Shown here: positions 12,121 through 25,175 of the stretch, one piece after another
Numbering within the stretch: position 1 is the stretch's first letter
Layout: each line of letters starts with the position of its first letter
Source: Saccoglossus kowalevskii
Taxonomy: Eukaryota; Hemichordata; Enteropneusta; Harrimaniidae
Reading direction: 5' to 3'
DNA length: 64,000 nucleotides
Assembly: GCF_000003605.2 (NCBI RefSeq)
Contig: NW_003144622.1
Span: 24,688 to 88,687, forward strand
Made by a program: the position numbers and the translations under genes
Notes under the pieces: model-generated
What the model was told of the DNA's origin: nothing
What the model saw: the letters and a program-made list of their open reading frames with translations, nothing else
Database searches by the model: none

Positions 12121-14647
12121 ATCTTCTAGAATTGACCTATGACCTCTGCATACTTGGAGTAAGACTACGGTAATTTAACATCAATTTACGCTATATTTAT
12201 TCACATGTTCGAACTTTTAACCATGGGACTTGTTAATATGATATCACAGGTAACAATCCCGAATGAAACTACCAACTTTGAAATCGCTTTTCACAACTTT
12301 GTAAGCAGTTTGTTGTCGACTTTCCGGTGGTTGTTGTGATAATCTGCTTATATATGAGGCATTCTCAGAACATTTACTTAATGTTTTCGAAATTTTACTG
12401 CGGGGTTGTTATGATAATGACTTAGGTTATATACACGAGCACCTCCGCCAACATTTCTTTCGTGTTTTACAACTTTGCTCGCTGTTTTCTAACATTTTAC
12501 AGTCAACTCACGTGACCATCTATAAGCTGCTTTCAACTGGCTTTTAATAAACTTGTCGACTTTACAACTGCGCGTTTCTATAAGCCAACAACTCAGGTCA
12601 TTTATACAAGTACATCTACAAACTTTGCAATAACTTTGCACAACTTTGCAATGACTTTGAACAATTTTGCACGCCGCGTTAACAACATAAAACCCACTAC
12701 GTGCCGACAGCATCAACAACTTGTACTTGAAAATTAGAAGCAATTGCGAAACTTTTCTTTAGTTCAAAAAGTTACAAAAATGCCACGATTTTCTGCTATA
12801 AATGTTTTACATCGCAGGAAGAAAAAATGCAGAAATGTTGCCGAATATCTTTTCCATGTTTGTAATGAAAAAAAAAATGCAACAGCTCGTATACTCGGGA
12901 AGTCTCCCTGCAAGTACTAACCACGCCCGATTGTGCTTTACTTTAAACATTTATCGGTCACCTAACCACACAACAGCATAGATCATTTGAAATTAAGCAG
13001 AATTCGAGGCTATTTCAGGTTTTGGGATGTTTTAAAATCGATATCGTTTACACAAGTATCTTCTAGAATTGACCTATGACCTCTGCATACTTGGAGTAAG
13101 ACTACGGTAATTTAACATCAATTTACGATATATTTATTCACATGTTCGAACTTTTAACCATGGGACTTGTTAATATGATATCACAGGTAACAATCCCGAA
13201 TGAAACTACCAACTTTGAAATCGTTTTTCACAACTTTGTAAGCAGTTTGTTGTCGACTTTCCGGTGACTGTTGTGATCATCTGCTTATATATGAGGCATT
13301 CTCGGAACATTTACTTAATGTTTTAGACATTTAACTGCGGGGTTTTCATGACAATGACTTAGGTTATATATATACAAGCAACTCCGCCAACATTTCTTTC
13401 GTTTTTTACAACTTTGCACGCTATTTTCTAATATTTTACAGTCAACTCACGTGACCATCTATAAGCTGCTTTCAACTGGTTTTTAATAAACTTGTCGACT
13501 TTACAACTGCGCGTTTCTATAAGCCAACAACTCAGGTCATTTATACAAGTACATCTACAAACTTTGCAATAACTTTGCACAACTTTGCAATGACTTTGAA
13601 CAATTTTGCACGCCGCGTTAACAACATAAAACCCACTACGTGCCGACAGCATCAACAACTTGTACTTGAACATTAGAAGCAATTGCGAAACTTTTCTTTA
13701 GTTCAAAAAGTTACAAAAATGCCACGATTTTCTGCTATAAGTGTTTGACATCACAGGAAGAAAAAATGCAGAAATGTTGCCGAATATCTTTTCCATGTTT
13801 GTAATGAAAAAAAAAATTCAACAGCTCGTTTACCCGGGGAGTCTCCCATGCAAGTACAAACCACGCCCGAATTTGCTTTACTTTAAACATTTATCGGTCA
13901 CCTAACCACACAACAGCATAGATCATTTGAAATTAAGCAGAATTAGAGGCTATTTCAGGTTTTGGGATGTTTTAAAATCGATATCGTTTACACAAGTATC
14001 TTCTAGAATTGACCTATGACCTCTTCATACTTGGAATAAGACTACGGTAATTTAACATCAATTTACGATATATTTATTCACATGTTCGAACTTTTAACCA
14101 CGGGACTTGTTAATATGATATCACAGGTAACAATCCCGAATGAAACTACCAACTTTGAAATCGTTTTTCACAACTTTGTAAGCAGTTTGTTGTCGACTTT
14201 CCGATGACTGTTGTGATAATCTGGTTATATATGAGGCATTCTCGGAATATTTACTTAATGTTTTATACATTTAACTGCGGGGTTGTCATGATAATGACTT
14301 AGGTTATATATATACAAGCAACTCCTCCAACATTTCTTTCGTGTTTTACAACTTTGCTCGCTGTTTTCTAACATTTTACAGTCAATTCACGTGACCATCT
14401 ATAAACTGCTTTCAACTGGCTTTTAATAAACTTGTCGACTTTACAACTGCGCGTTTCTATAAGCCAACAACTCAGGTCATTTATACAAGTACATCTACAA
14501 ACTTTGCAATAACTTTGCAAAACTTTGCAATGACTTTGAGCAATTTTGCACGCCGCGTTAACAACATAAAACCCACTACGTGCCGACAGCATCAACAACT
14601 TGTACTTGAAAATTAGAAGGAATTGCGAAACTTTTCTTTAGTTCAAA

Positions 14648-15162
14648 AAGTTACAAAAATGCCACGCTTTTTTGCTATAAATGTTTGACATCACAGGAAG
14701 TAAAAATGCAGAAATGTTGCCGAATATCTTTTCCATGTTTGTAATGAAAAAAGAAATTCAACAGCTCGTTTACTCGGGGAGTCTCCCATGCAAGTACAAA
14801 CCACGCCCCATTGTGCTTTACTTTAAACATTTATCGGCCACCTAACCACACAATTGCATAGATCATTTGAAATTAAGCAGAATTAGAGGCTATTTCAGGT
14901 TTTGGGATGTTTTAAAATCGATATCGTTAACACAAGTATCTTCTAGAATTGACCTATGACCTCTGCATACTTGGAGTAAGACTACGGTAATTTAACATCA
15001 ATTTACGATATATTTATTCACATGTTCAAACTTTTAACCACGGGACTTCTTAATATGATATCACAGGTAACAATCCCGAATGAAACTACCAACTTTGAAA
15101 TCGTTTTTCACAACTTTGTAAGCAGTTTGTTGTCGACTTTCCGGTGACTGTTGTGATAATCT
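14648..15162. repeat. Partner of the 4345-4860 segment
   Basis: Carries the same set of rare linked variants described for 4345-4860, including the GAAAAAAGAAATTC interruption of the A-run. The match runs into unit 14938 until its internal deletion begins near 15179. Confidence 0.75.
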
Positions 15163-15828
15163 GTTTATATATGAGGCATAATAATAATGACTTAGGTTAC
15201 ATATATACAAGCAACTCCGCCAACATTTCTTTCGTGTTTTACAACTTTGCTCGCTGTTTTCTAACATTTTACAGTCAACTCACGTGACCATCTATAAGCG
15301 GCTTTCAACTGGCTTTTAATAAACTTGTCGACTTTACAACTGCGCGTTTCTATAAGCCAACAACTCAGGTCATTTATGCAAGTACATCTACAAACTTTGC
15401 AATAACTTTGCATAACTTTGCAATGACTTTGAACAATTTTGCACGCCGCGTTAACAACATAAAACCCACTACGTGCCGACAGCATCAACAACTTGTACTT
15501 GAAAATTAGAAGCAATTGCGAAACTTTTCTTTAGTTCAAAAAGTTATAAAAATGCCACGAATTTCTGCTATAAATGTTTGACATCACAGGAAGAAAAAAT
15601 GCAGAAATGTTGCCGAATATCTTTTCAATGTATGAATGAAAAAAAAAATTCAACAGCTCGTTTACTCGGGGAGTCTCCCTGCAAGTACTAACCACGCCCG
15701 ATTGTGCTTTACTTTAAACATTTATCGGTCACCTAACCACACAACTGCATAGATCATTTGAAATTAAGCAGAATTCGAGGCTATTTCAGGTTTTGGGATG
15801 TTTTAAAATCGATATCGTTTACACAAGT
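14938..15828. repeat. 891-bp type II unit with internal deletion of about 47 bp
   Basis: Near 15177 the sequence jumps from ATATATGAGGCAT directly into AATAATAATGACTTAGG. The normal stretch with CTCGGAACATTTACTTAATG and TGCGGGGTTG is missing. The unit also has the unusual tail CAATGTATGAATG near 15627. The same deletion and tail occur in the unit at 59899. Confidence 0.9.
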
Positions 15829-15884
15829 ATCTTCTAGAATTGACCTATGACCTCTGCATACTTGGAGTAAGACTACGGTAATTT

Positions 15885-16020
15885 AACATCAATATCAATT
15901 TACGATATATTTATTCACATGTTCGAACTTTTAACCATGGACTTGTTAATATGATATCACAGGTTAACAATCCCGAATGAAACTACCAACTTTGAAATCG
16001 TTTTTCACAACTTTGTAGCA
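15885..16020. other. Indel cluster just before the type II to III junction
   Basis: Within 135 bases the unit at 15829 has a 6-bp duplication (ATCAATATCAATTTACG), CCATGGACTTG with one G fewer than usual, GGTTAACAATCC with an extra T, and TTGTAGCAG lacking one A. Most units show no indel here. The change from type II to type III markers follows at about 16150-16220. Confidence 0.75.
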
Positions 16021-16179
16021 GTTTGTTGTCGACTTTCCGGTGACTGTTGTGATAATCTGCTTATATATGAGGCATTCTCGGAACATTTACTTAATGTTTT
16101 CGAAATTTTACTGCGGGGTTGTTATGATAATGACTTAGGTTATATATACAAGCAACTCCGCCAACATTTCTTTCGTTTT

Positions 16180-18290
16180 TTCCAACTTTGCACGCTGTTT
16201 TCTAACATTTTACAGTCAACTCACGTGAACATCTATAAGCTGCTTTCAAATGGCTTTTATTAAACTTGTCGACTTTAGAACTGCGCGTTTCTATAAGCCA
16301 ACAACTTAGGTCATTTATGCAAATACATCTACCAACTTTGCAATAACTTTGCACAACTTTGCAATGACTTTGAACAACTTTGCACGGTGCGCTAACAACT
16401 TAAAACCCACTACGTGCCGACAGCATCAACAACTTGTACTTGAAAATTAGAAGGAATTTCGAAACTTTCCATTAGTTAAAAAAGTTACAAAAATGCCACG
16501 ATTTTCTACAATAAATGATTGACATCACAGGAAGAAAAATGCAGAAATGTTGAAGTATATCTTTTCCATGTCTGTGATGAAACAAAAAAAAAATTCAACA
16601 GCTCGTTTACTCAGGGAGTCTCCCATGCAAGTACTAACCACGCCCGATTGCGCTTTACCTCAAACATTTATCGGTCACATAACCACACAACTGCATAGAA
16701 AACATGCAATTAGGCCGAATTCCCGGCTATTTCAGGTTTTGAGATGTTTTAAAATCGATATCGCCTACGCAAATATCTTCTAGAATTGACCTATGACATC
16801 TACATACTTGGAGTAAGACTACGGTAATTTAACATCAATTAACGAAATCTTTATTCACATTTTCGAACTTTTAACTACGGGACTTGTTAATATGATATCA
16901 CAGGTAACAATGCCGAATGAAAATACCAACTTTGCAATCGCTTTTCACAACTTTGTAAGCAGTTTGTAGTCGACTTTTTGGTTGACTGTTGTGACAATCT
17001 GCTTACATATGAGGCATTCTCCGAACATTTACTTAATATTTTCGACATTTAACTTCAGGGTTGTCATGATAATGACTTAGGTTATATATACAAGCAACTC
17101 CGTCAACATTTCTTTCGTTTTTTACAACTTTGCACGCTGTTTTCTAACATTTTACAGTCAACTCACGTGAACATCTATAAGCTGCTTTCAAATGGCTTGT
17201 GTTAAACTTGTCGACTTTAGAACTGCGCGTTTCTATAAGCCAACAACTTAGGTCATTTATACAAATACATCTACCAACTTTGCAATAACTTTGCACAACT
17301 TTGCAATGACTTTGAACAACTTTGCACGGTGCGTTAACAACTTAAAACCCACTACGTGCCGACAGCATCAACAACTTGTACTTGAAAATTAGAAGGAATT
17401 TCGAAACTTTCTATTAGTTAAAAAAGTTGCAAAAATGCCACGATTTTCTACAATAAATGATTGACATCACAGGAAGAAAAATGCAGAAATGTTGAAGTAT
17501 ATCTTTTCCATGTCTGTGATGAAACAAAAAAAAATTCAACAGCTCGTTTACTCAGGGAGTCTCCCATGCAAGTACTAACCACGCCCGATTGCGCTTTACC
17601 TCAAACATTCATCGGTCACCTAACCACACAACTGCATAGAAAACATGCATTTAGGCCGAATTCCCGGCTATTTCAGGTTTTGAGATGTTTTAAAATCGAT
17701 ATCGTCTACGCAAATATCTTCTAGAATTGACCTATGACATCTACATACTTGGAGTAAGACTACGGTAATTTAACATCAATTAACGAAATATTTATTCACA
17801 TTTTCGAGCTTTTAACTATGGGACTTGTTAAAATGATATCACAGGTAACAATCCCAAATGAAAATACCAACTTTGCAATCGCTTTTCACAACTTTGTAAG
17901 CAGTTTGTAGTCGACTTTTTGGTTGACTGTTGTGACAATCTGCTTACATATGAGGCATTCTCGGAACATTTACTTAATATTTTCGACATTTAACTTCAGG
18001 GTTGTCATGATAATGACTTAGGTTATATATACAAGCAACTCCGCCAACATTTCTTTCGTTTTTTCCAACTTTGCACGCTGTTTTCTAACATTTTACAGTC
18101 AACTCACGTGAACATCTATAAGCTGCTATCAAATGGCTTGTATTAAACTTGTCGACTTTAGAACTGCGCGTTTCTATAAGCCAACAACTTAGGTTATTTA
18201 TGCAAATACATCTACTAACTTTGCAATAACTTTGCACAACTTTGCAATGACTTTGAACAACTTTGCACGGTGCGTTAACAACTTAAAACC
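16180..18290. repeat. Block C: type III satellite units
   Basis: Covers the tail of unit 15829, unit 16775 and most of unit 17716. Markers are CACGTGAACATC, TTTCAAATGGC, TTGTAGTCGACTTTTTGG, GTTGACTGTTGTGACAATC, CTACAATAAATGATTGAC, GTTGAAGTATATC, TTACCTCAAACATT, GGCCGAATTCCCGG and the ending ACGCAAATAT. The unit at 17716 turns into type I near 18290, where GCCTACAGC and GAAAATTGGAAGG appear. Confidence 0.85.
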
Positions 18291-20245
18291 CACTACGTGC
18301 CTACAGCATCAACAACTTGTTCTTGAAAATTGGAAGGAATTTAGAAACTTTCCATTAGTTAAAAAAGTTACAAAAATGCCACGATTTTCTGCTATAAATG
18401 TTTGACATCACAGCAAAAAAAGATGCATATATGTTGCCGTATATCTTTTCCATGTATGTAATGAAAACAAAAATCAACAGCTCGTTTACCCGGGGAATGT
18501 CCCATGCAAGTACTAACCACGCCCGAGTGTGCTTTACTTTAAACATTTATCGGTCACCTAACCACACAGCTGCATAGATCATTAGAAGTTAAGCCGAATT
18601 CGAGGATATTTCAGGTTTTGGGATGTTTTAAAATCGATATCGTTCACATAAGTTTCTTCTAGAATTGACCTATGACCTCTACATACTTGGAGTAAGACTA
18701 CGGTGATTTAACATCAATTTACGAAATATTTATTCCCATGTTCGACTTGTTAACATGATATCACAGGTAACAATCCCGAATGAAACTACCAACTTTGCAA
18801 TCGCTTTTCACAACTTTGTAAGCAGTTTGTTGTCGACTTTCCGGTGACTGTTGTGATAATCTGCTTATATATGAGGCATTCTCGGAACATTTACTTAATG
18901 TTTTCGAAATTTAACTGCGGGGTTGTTATGATAATGACTTAGGTTATATATACAAGCAACTCCGCCAACATTTCTTTCGCTTTTTCCAACTTTGCACGCT
19001 GTTTTCTAACATTTTACAGTCAAGTCACGTGACCATTTATAAGCTGCTTTCAACTGGCTTTTATTAAACTTGTCGACTTTATAACTGCGCGTTTCTATAA
19101 GCCAACAACTTAGGTCATTTATGCAAACACATCTAACAACTTTGCAATAACTTTGCACAACTTTGCAATGACTTTGAACAACTTTGCAATGACTTTGAAC
19201 AACTTTGCTCGGTGCGTTAACAACTTAAAACCCACTACGTGCCTACAGCCTCAACAACTTGTACTTGAAAATTGGAAGGAATTTCGAAACTTTCCATTAG
19301 TTAAAAAAGATACAAAAATGCCACGATTTTCTGCTATAAATGTTTGACATCACAGGAAAAATAGATGCAGAAATGTTGCCGAATATCTTTTCCATGTTTG
19401 TAATGAAAAAAAAACCAACAGCTCGTTTGCTCGGGAAATCTCCCATGCAAGTACTAACCACGACCGAGTGTGCTTTACTTTAAAGATTTATCTGTCACCT
19501 AACCACACAACAGCATAGATCATTTGAAATTAAGTCGAATTCGAGGCTATTTCAGGTTTTGGGATGTTTTAAAATCGATATTGTTAACATAAGTATCTTC
19601 TAGAATTGACCTATGACCTCTACATACTTGGAGTAAGACTACGGTAATTTAACATCAATTTACGAAATATTTATTCACATGTTCGAACTTTTAACTATGG
19701 GACGTGTTAATATGATATCACATGTAACAATCCCGAATGAAACTACCAACTTTGCAATCGCTTTTCACAACTTTGTAAGCAGTTTGTTGTCGACTTTCCA
19801 GTGACTGTTGTGATAATCTTCTTCTATATGAGGCATTCCCGGAACATTTACTTAATGTTTTCGAAATTTAACTGCGGGGTTGTTATGATAATGACTTACG
19901 TTATATATACAAGCAACTCCGCCAACATTTCTATCGTTTTTTCCAACTTTGCACGCTGTTTTATAACATTTTACAGTCAACTCACGTAAACTTCTAAAAG
20001 CTGCTTTCAACTAGCTTTTATTAAACTTGTCGACTTTATAACTGCACGTTTCTATAAGCCAACAACTTAGGTCATTTATGCAAACACATCTAACAACTTT
20101 GCAATAACTTTGCACAACTTTGCAATGACTTTTTACAACTTTGCACGGTGCGTTAACAACCTACAACCCACTACGTGCCTACAGGATCAACAGCTTGTAC
20201 TTGAAAATTGGAAGGAATTTCGAAACTTTCCATTAGTTAAAAAAG
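18238..20245. repeat. Left copy of a ~2.0-kb duplication (offset 2,787 bp, three units)
   Basis: From the tail of unit 17716 through unit 18654 into unit 19595, the sequence matches 21025-23032. Shared rare variants include AACTTGTTCTTGAAAATTGG, GGAATTTAGAAAC, GATGCATATATG, GGGGAATGTCCC, the unit start TTCTTCTAGA, a 21-bp expansion, CACGACCGAGTG, GACTTACG, CTCACGTAAACTTC and ACAGGATCAACAGC. By eye I noticed on the order of ten substitutions between the copies. Confidence 0.85.
19138..19210. repeat. 21-bp tract expanded by one 21-bp unit
   Basis: Three full 21-bp periods (19138-19158, 19159-19179, 19180-19200) precede AACTTTGCTC, where other units have two. The third period is an exact copy of the second. 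This brings the short-class unit from 920 to 941 bp. Confidence 0.9.
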
Positions 20246-21014
20246 TTACAAAAATGCCACGATTTTCTGCTATAAATGTTTGACATTACAGGAAAAAAAG
20301 ATGCAGAAATGTTGCCATATATCTTTTCCATGTTTGTAATGAAAAAAAAATCAACAGCTCGTTTGCTCGGGGAATCTTCCATGCAAATACTAACCACGCC
20401 CGATTGTGCTTTACTTTAAACATTTATCGGTCACCTAACCACACAACTGCACAGATCATTAGAAATTAATCCGAATTCGAGGCTATTTCAGGTTTTGGGA
20501 TGTTTTAAAATCGATATCGTTTACATAAGTATCTTCTAGAATTGACCTATGACCTCTACATACTTGGAGTAAGACTACGGTGATTTAACATCAATTTACG
20601 AAATATTTATTCACATGTTCGACTTGTTAATATGATATCACATGTAACAATCCGGAATGAAACTACCAACTTTGCAATCGCTTTTCACAACTTTGTAAGC
20701 AGTTTGTTGTCGACTTTCCGGTGACTGTTGTGATAATCTGCTTATATATGAGGCATTCTCGGAACATTTACTTAATGTTTTCGAAATTTAACTGCGGAGT
20801 TGTTATGAAAATGACTTAGGTTATATATATAAGCAACTCTGCCAACATTTCTTTCGTTTTTTCCAACTTTGCACGCTGTTTTCTAACATTTTACAGTCAA
20901 CTTACGTGACCATCTATAAGCTGCTTTCAACTGACTTTTATTAAACTTGTCGACTTTACAACTGCGCGTTTCTATAAGCCAACAACTTAGGTCATTTATG
21001 CAAACACATCTAAC

Positions 21015-21055
21015 AACTTTGCTCAACTTTGCAATGACTTTGAACAACTTTGCAC
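21015..21055. repeat. 21-bp tract contracted by 11 bp
   Basis: In unit 20531 the tract reads AACTTTGCTC, then one 21-bp period, then AACTTTGCAC. Half of the first period is missing, which gives the shortest type I unit (910 bp). Confidence 0.85.
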
Positions 21056-23032
21056 GGTGCGTTAACAACTTAAAACCCACTACGTGCCTACAGCATCAAC
21101 AACTTGTTCTTGAAAATTGGAAGGAATTTAGAAACTTTCCATTAGTTAAAAAAGTTACAAAAATGCCACGATTTTCTGCTATAAATGTTTGACATCACAG
21201 CAAAAAAAGATGCATATATGTTGCCGTATATCTTTTCCATGTTTGTAATGAAAACAAAAATCAACAGCTCGTTTACCCGGGGAATGTCCCATGCAAGTAC
21301 TAACCACGCCCGAGTGTGCTTTACTTTAAACATTTATCGGTCACCTAACCACACAGCTGCATAGATCATTAGAAGTTAAGCCGAATTCGAGGATATTTCA
21401 GGTTTTGGGATGTTTTAAAATCGATATCGTTCACATAAGTTTCTTCTAGAATTGACCTATGACCTCTACATACTTGGAGTAAGACTACGGTGATTTAACA
21501 TCAATTTACGAAATATTTATTCCCATGTTCGACTTGTTAACATGATATCACAGGTAACAATCCCGAATGAAACTACCAACTTTGCAATCGCTTTTCAAAA
21601 CTTTGTAAGCAGTTTGTTGTCGACTTTCCGGTGACTGTTGTGATAATCTGCTTATATATGAGGCATTCTCGGAACATTTACTTAATGTTTTCGAAATTTA
21701 GCTGCGGGGTTGTTATGATAATGACTTAGGTTATATATACAAGCAACTCCGCCAACATTTCTTTCGCTTTTTCCAACTTTGCACGCTGTTTTCTAACATT
21801 TTACAGTCAAGTCACGTGACCATTTATAAGCTGCTTTCAACTGGCTTTTATTAAACTTGTCGACTTTATAACTGCGCGTTTCTATAAGCCAACAACTTAG
21901 GTCATTTATGCAAACACATCTAACAACTTTGCAATAACTTTGCACAACTTTGCAATGACTTTGAACAACTTTGCAATGACTTTGAACAACTTTGCTCGGT
22001 GCGTTAACAACTTAAAACCCACTACGTGCCTACAGCCTCAACAACTTGTACTTGAAAATTGGAAGGAATTTCGAAACTTTCCATTAGTTAAAAAAGATAC
22101 AAAAATGCTACGATTTTCTGCTATAAATGTTTGACATCACAGGAAAAATAGATGCAGAAATGTTGCCGAATATCTTTTCCATGTTTGTAATGAAAAAAAA
22201 ACCAACAGCTCGTTTGCTCGGGAAATCTCCCATGCAAGTACTAACCACGACCGAGTGTGCTTTACTTTAAACATTTATCTGTCACCTAACCACACAACAG
22301 CATAGATCATTTGAAATTAAGTCGAATTCGAGGCTATTTCAGGTTTTGGGATGTTTTAAAATCGATATTGTTAACATAAGTATCTTCTAGAATTGACCTA
22401 TGACCTCTACATACTTGGAGTAAGACTACGGTAATTTAACATCAATTTACGAAATATTTATTCACATGTTCGAACTTTTAACTATGGGACGTGTTAATAT
22501 GATATCACATGTAACAATCCCGAATGAAACTACCAACTTTGCAATCGCTTTTCACAACTTTGTAAGCAGTTTGTTGTCGACTTTCCAGTGACTGTTGTGA
22601 TAATCTTCTTCTATATGAGGCATTCCCGGAACATTTACTTAATGTTTTCGAAATTTAACTGCGGGGTTGTTATGATAATGACTTACGTTATATATACAAG
22701 CAACTCCGCCAACATTTCTATCGTTTTTTCCAACTTTGCACGCTGTTTTATAACATTTTACAGTCAACTCACGTAAACTTCTAAAAGCTGCTTTCAACTA
22801 GCTTTTATTAAACTTGTCGACTTTATAACTGCACGTTTCTATAAGCCAACAACTTAGGTCATTTATGCAAACACATCTAACAACTTTGCAATAACTTTGC
22901 ACAACTTTGCAATGACTTTGAACAACTTTGCACGGTGCGTTAACAACCTACAACCAACTACGTGCCTACAGGATCAACAGCTTGTACTTGAAAATTGGAA
23001 GGAATTTCGAAACTTTCCATTAGTTAAAAAAG
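21025..23032. repeat. Right copy of the ~2.0-kb three-unit duplication
   Basis: Matches 18238-20245 at an offset of 2,787 bp. At the right end the match switches near 23032: instead of continuing like unit 19595, the tail of unit 22382 reads GATACAAAAATGCC, GAAAAATAGATGC and CACGACCGAGTG. These are the tail variants of units 18654 and 21441. A second exchange in a one-unit register therefore truncates the duplication. Confidence 0.8.
21925..21997. repeat. 21-bp tract expanded by one unit (second occurrence)
   Basis: Periods at 21925-21945, 21946-21966 and 21967-21987 are followed by AACTTTGCTC. This is the same expansion as in unit 18654, inherited through the 2,787-bp duplication. Confidence 0.9.
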
Positions 23033-24779
23033 ATACAAAAATGCCACGATTTTCTGCTATAAATGTTTGACATCACAGGAAAAATAGATGCAGAAATGTT
23101 GCCGAATATCTTTTCCATGTTTGTAATGAAAAAAAAACCAACAGCTCGTTTGCTCGGGAAATCTCCCATGCAAGTACTAACCACGACCGAGTGTGCTTTA
23201 CTTTAAAGATTTATCTGTCACCTAACCACACAACAGCATAGATCATTTGAAATTAAGTCGAATTCGAGGCTATTTCAGGTTTTGGGATGTTTTAAAATCG
23301 ATATTGTTAACATAAGTATCTTCTAGAATTGACCTATGACCTCTACATACTTGGAGTAAGACTACGGTGATTTAACATCAATTTACGAAATATTTATTCA
23401 CATGTTCGAACTTTTAACTATGGGACGTGTTAATATGATATCACATGTAACAATCCCGAATGAAACTACCAACTTTGCAATCGCTTTTCACAACTTTGTA
23501 AGCAGTTAGTTGTCGACTTTCCGGTGACTGTTGTGATAATCTGCTTATATATGAGGCATTCTCGGAACATTTACTTAATGTTTTCGAAATTTAACTGCGG
23601 GGTTGTTATGATAATGACTTAGGTTATATATACAAGCAACTCCGCCAACATTTCTTTCGTTTTTTCCAACTTTGCACGCTGTTTTCTAACATTTTACAGT
23701 CAACTCACGTGAACTTCTAAAACCTGCTTTCAACTAGCTTTTATTAAACTTGTCGACTTTATAACTGCACGTTTCCATAAGCCAACAACTTAGGACATTT
23801 ATGCAAACACATCTAACAACTTTGCAATAACTTTGCACAACTTTGCAATGACTTTGAACAACTTTGCACGGTGCGTTAACAACTTAAAACCCACTACGTG
23901 CCTACAGCATCAACAACTTGTACTTGAAAATTGGAAGGAATTTCGAAACTTTCCATTAGTTAAAAAAGTTACACAAATGCCACGATTTTCTGCTATAAAT
24001 GTTTGACATCACAGCAAAAAAAGATGCATAAATGTCGCCGTATATCTTTTCCATGTTTGTAATGAAAACAAAAATCAACAGCTCGTTTGCCCGGGGAATC
24101 TCCCATGCAAGAACTAACCACGCCCGAGTGTGCTTTACTTTAAACATTTATCGGTCACCTAACCACACAACTGCATAGATCATTAGAAATGAATCCGAAT
24201 TCGAGGCTATTTCAGGTTTTGGGATGTTTTAAAATCGATATCGTTTACATAAGTATCTTCTAGAATTGACCTATGACCTCTACATACTTGGAGTAAGAGT
24301 ACGGTGATTTAACATCAATTTACGAAATATTTATTCACATGTTCGACTTGCTAACATGATATCACATGTAACAATCCCGAAGGAAACTACCAACTTTGCA
24401 ATCGCTTTTCACAACTTTGTAAGCAGTTTGTTGTCGACTTTCTGGTGACTGTTGTGATAATCTGCTTATATATGAGGCATTCTTGGAACATTTACTTAAT
24501 ATTTTCGAAATTTAACTGCGGGGTTGTTATGATAATGACTTAGGTTATATATACAAGCAACTCCGCCAACATTTCTTTCGTTTTTTCCAACCTTGCACGC
24601 TGTTTTCTACCATTTTACAGTCAACTCACGTGACCATCTATAAGTTGCTTTAAACTGGCTTTTATTAAATTGTCGACTTTATAACTGCGCGATTCTATAA
24701 GCCAACTACTTAGGTCATTTATGCAAATACATCTAACAACTTTGCAATAACTTTGCACAACTTTGCAATGACTTTGAAC

Positions 24780-25175
24780 AACTTTGCACGGTGCGTTAAC
24801 AATTTAAAACCTACTACGTGCCTACAACATCAATAACTTGTACTTGAAAATTAGAAGGAATTTCGAAACTTTTCATAAGTTAAACAAGTTACAAAAATGC
24901 CACGATTTTCTACTATAAATGATTGACATCCCAGGAAGAAAAAAATGCGGAAATGTTGCCGTATATCTTTTCCATGTTTGTGTTGAAAAAAAAATTCAAC
25001 AGCTCGTTTACTCGGGGAGTCTCCCATGCAAGTACTAACCACGCCCGATCGTGCTTTACTTTAAACATTTATCGGTCACCTAACCAGGCAACTGCAACGA
25101 TCATTTGAAATTAAGCCGAATTCGCGGCTATTTCAGGTTTTGGGATGTTTTAAAATCGATATCGTTTACACAAGT
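24780..25175. repeat. Chimeric tail of unit 24255
   Basis: The tail departs from surrounding type I sequence. It has CTACAACATCAATAACTTG, AGAAGGAATTTCG, CTTTTCATAAGTTAAACAAG, CTACTATAAATGATTGAC and GTGTTGAAAAAA, and ends ACACAAGT. These are mixed type II, III and private variants. The next unit (25176) returns to type I. This is a short conversion-like tract or an old divergent copy. Confidence 0.65.

Larger units (their letters stand above)
2880..16180. repeat. Block B: type II satellite units
   Basis: Unit starts are 2762 (chimeric), 3699, 4635, 5562, 6500, 7437, 8376, 9316, 10247, 11184, 12121, 13058, 13998, 14938 and 15829 (chimeric). Markers are CTCTGCATACTTGG, TTTGAAATCGC, TTAATAAACTTGTCGAC, ATACAAGTACATCTACAAA, CCGCGTTAACAACATAAA, AGCAATTGCG and the ending ACACAAGT. 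Typical length is 937 to 940 bp. Exceptions are 927 (10-bp loss in the 21-bp tract), 931 and 891 (large internal deletion). The block is not uniform: units 7437 and 8376 form a distinct sub-variant. Confidence 0.85.
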
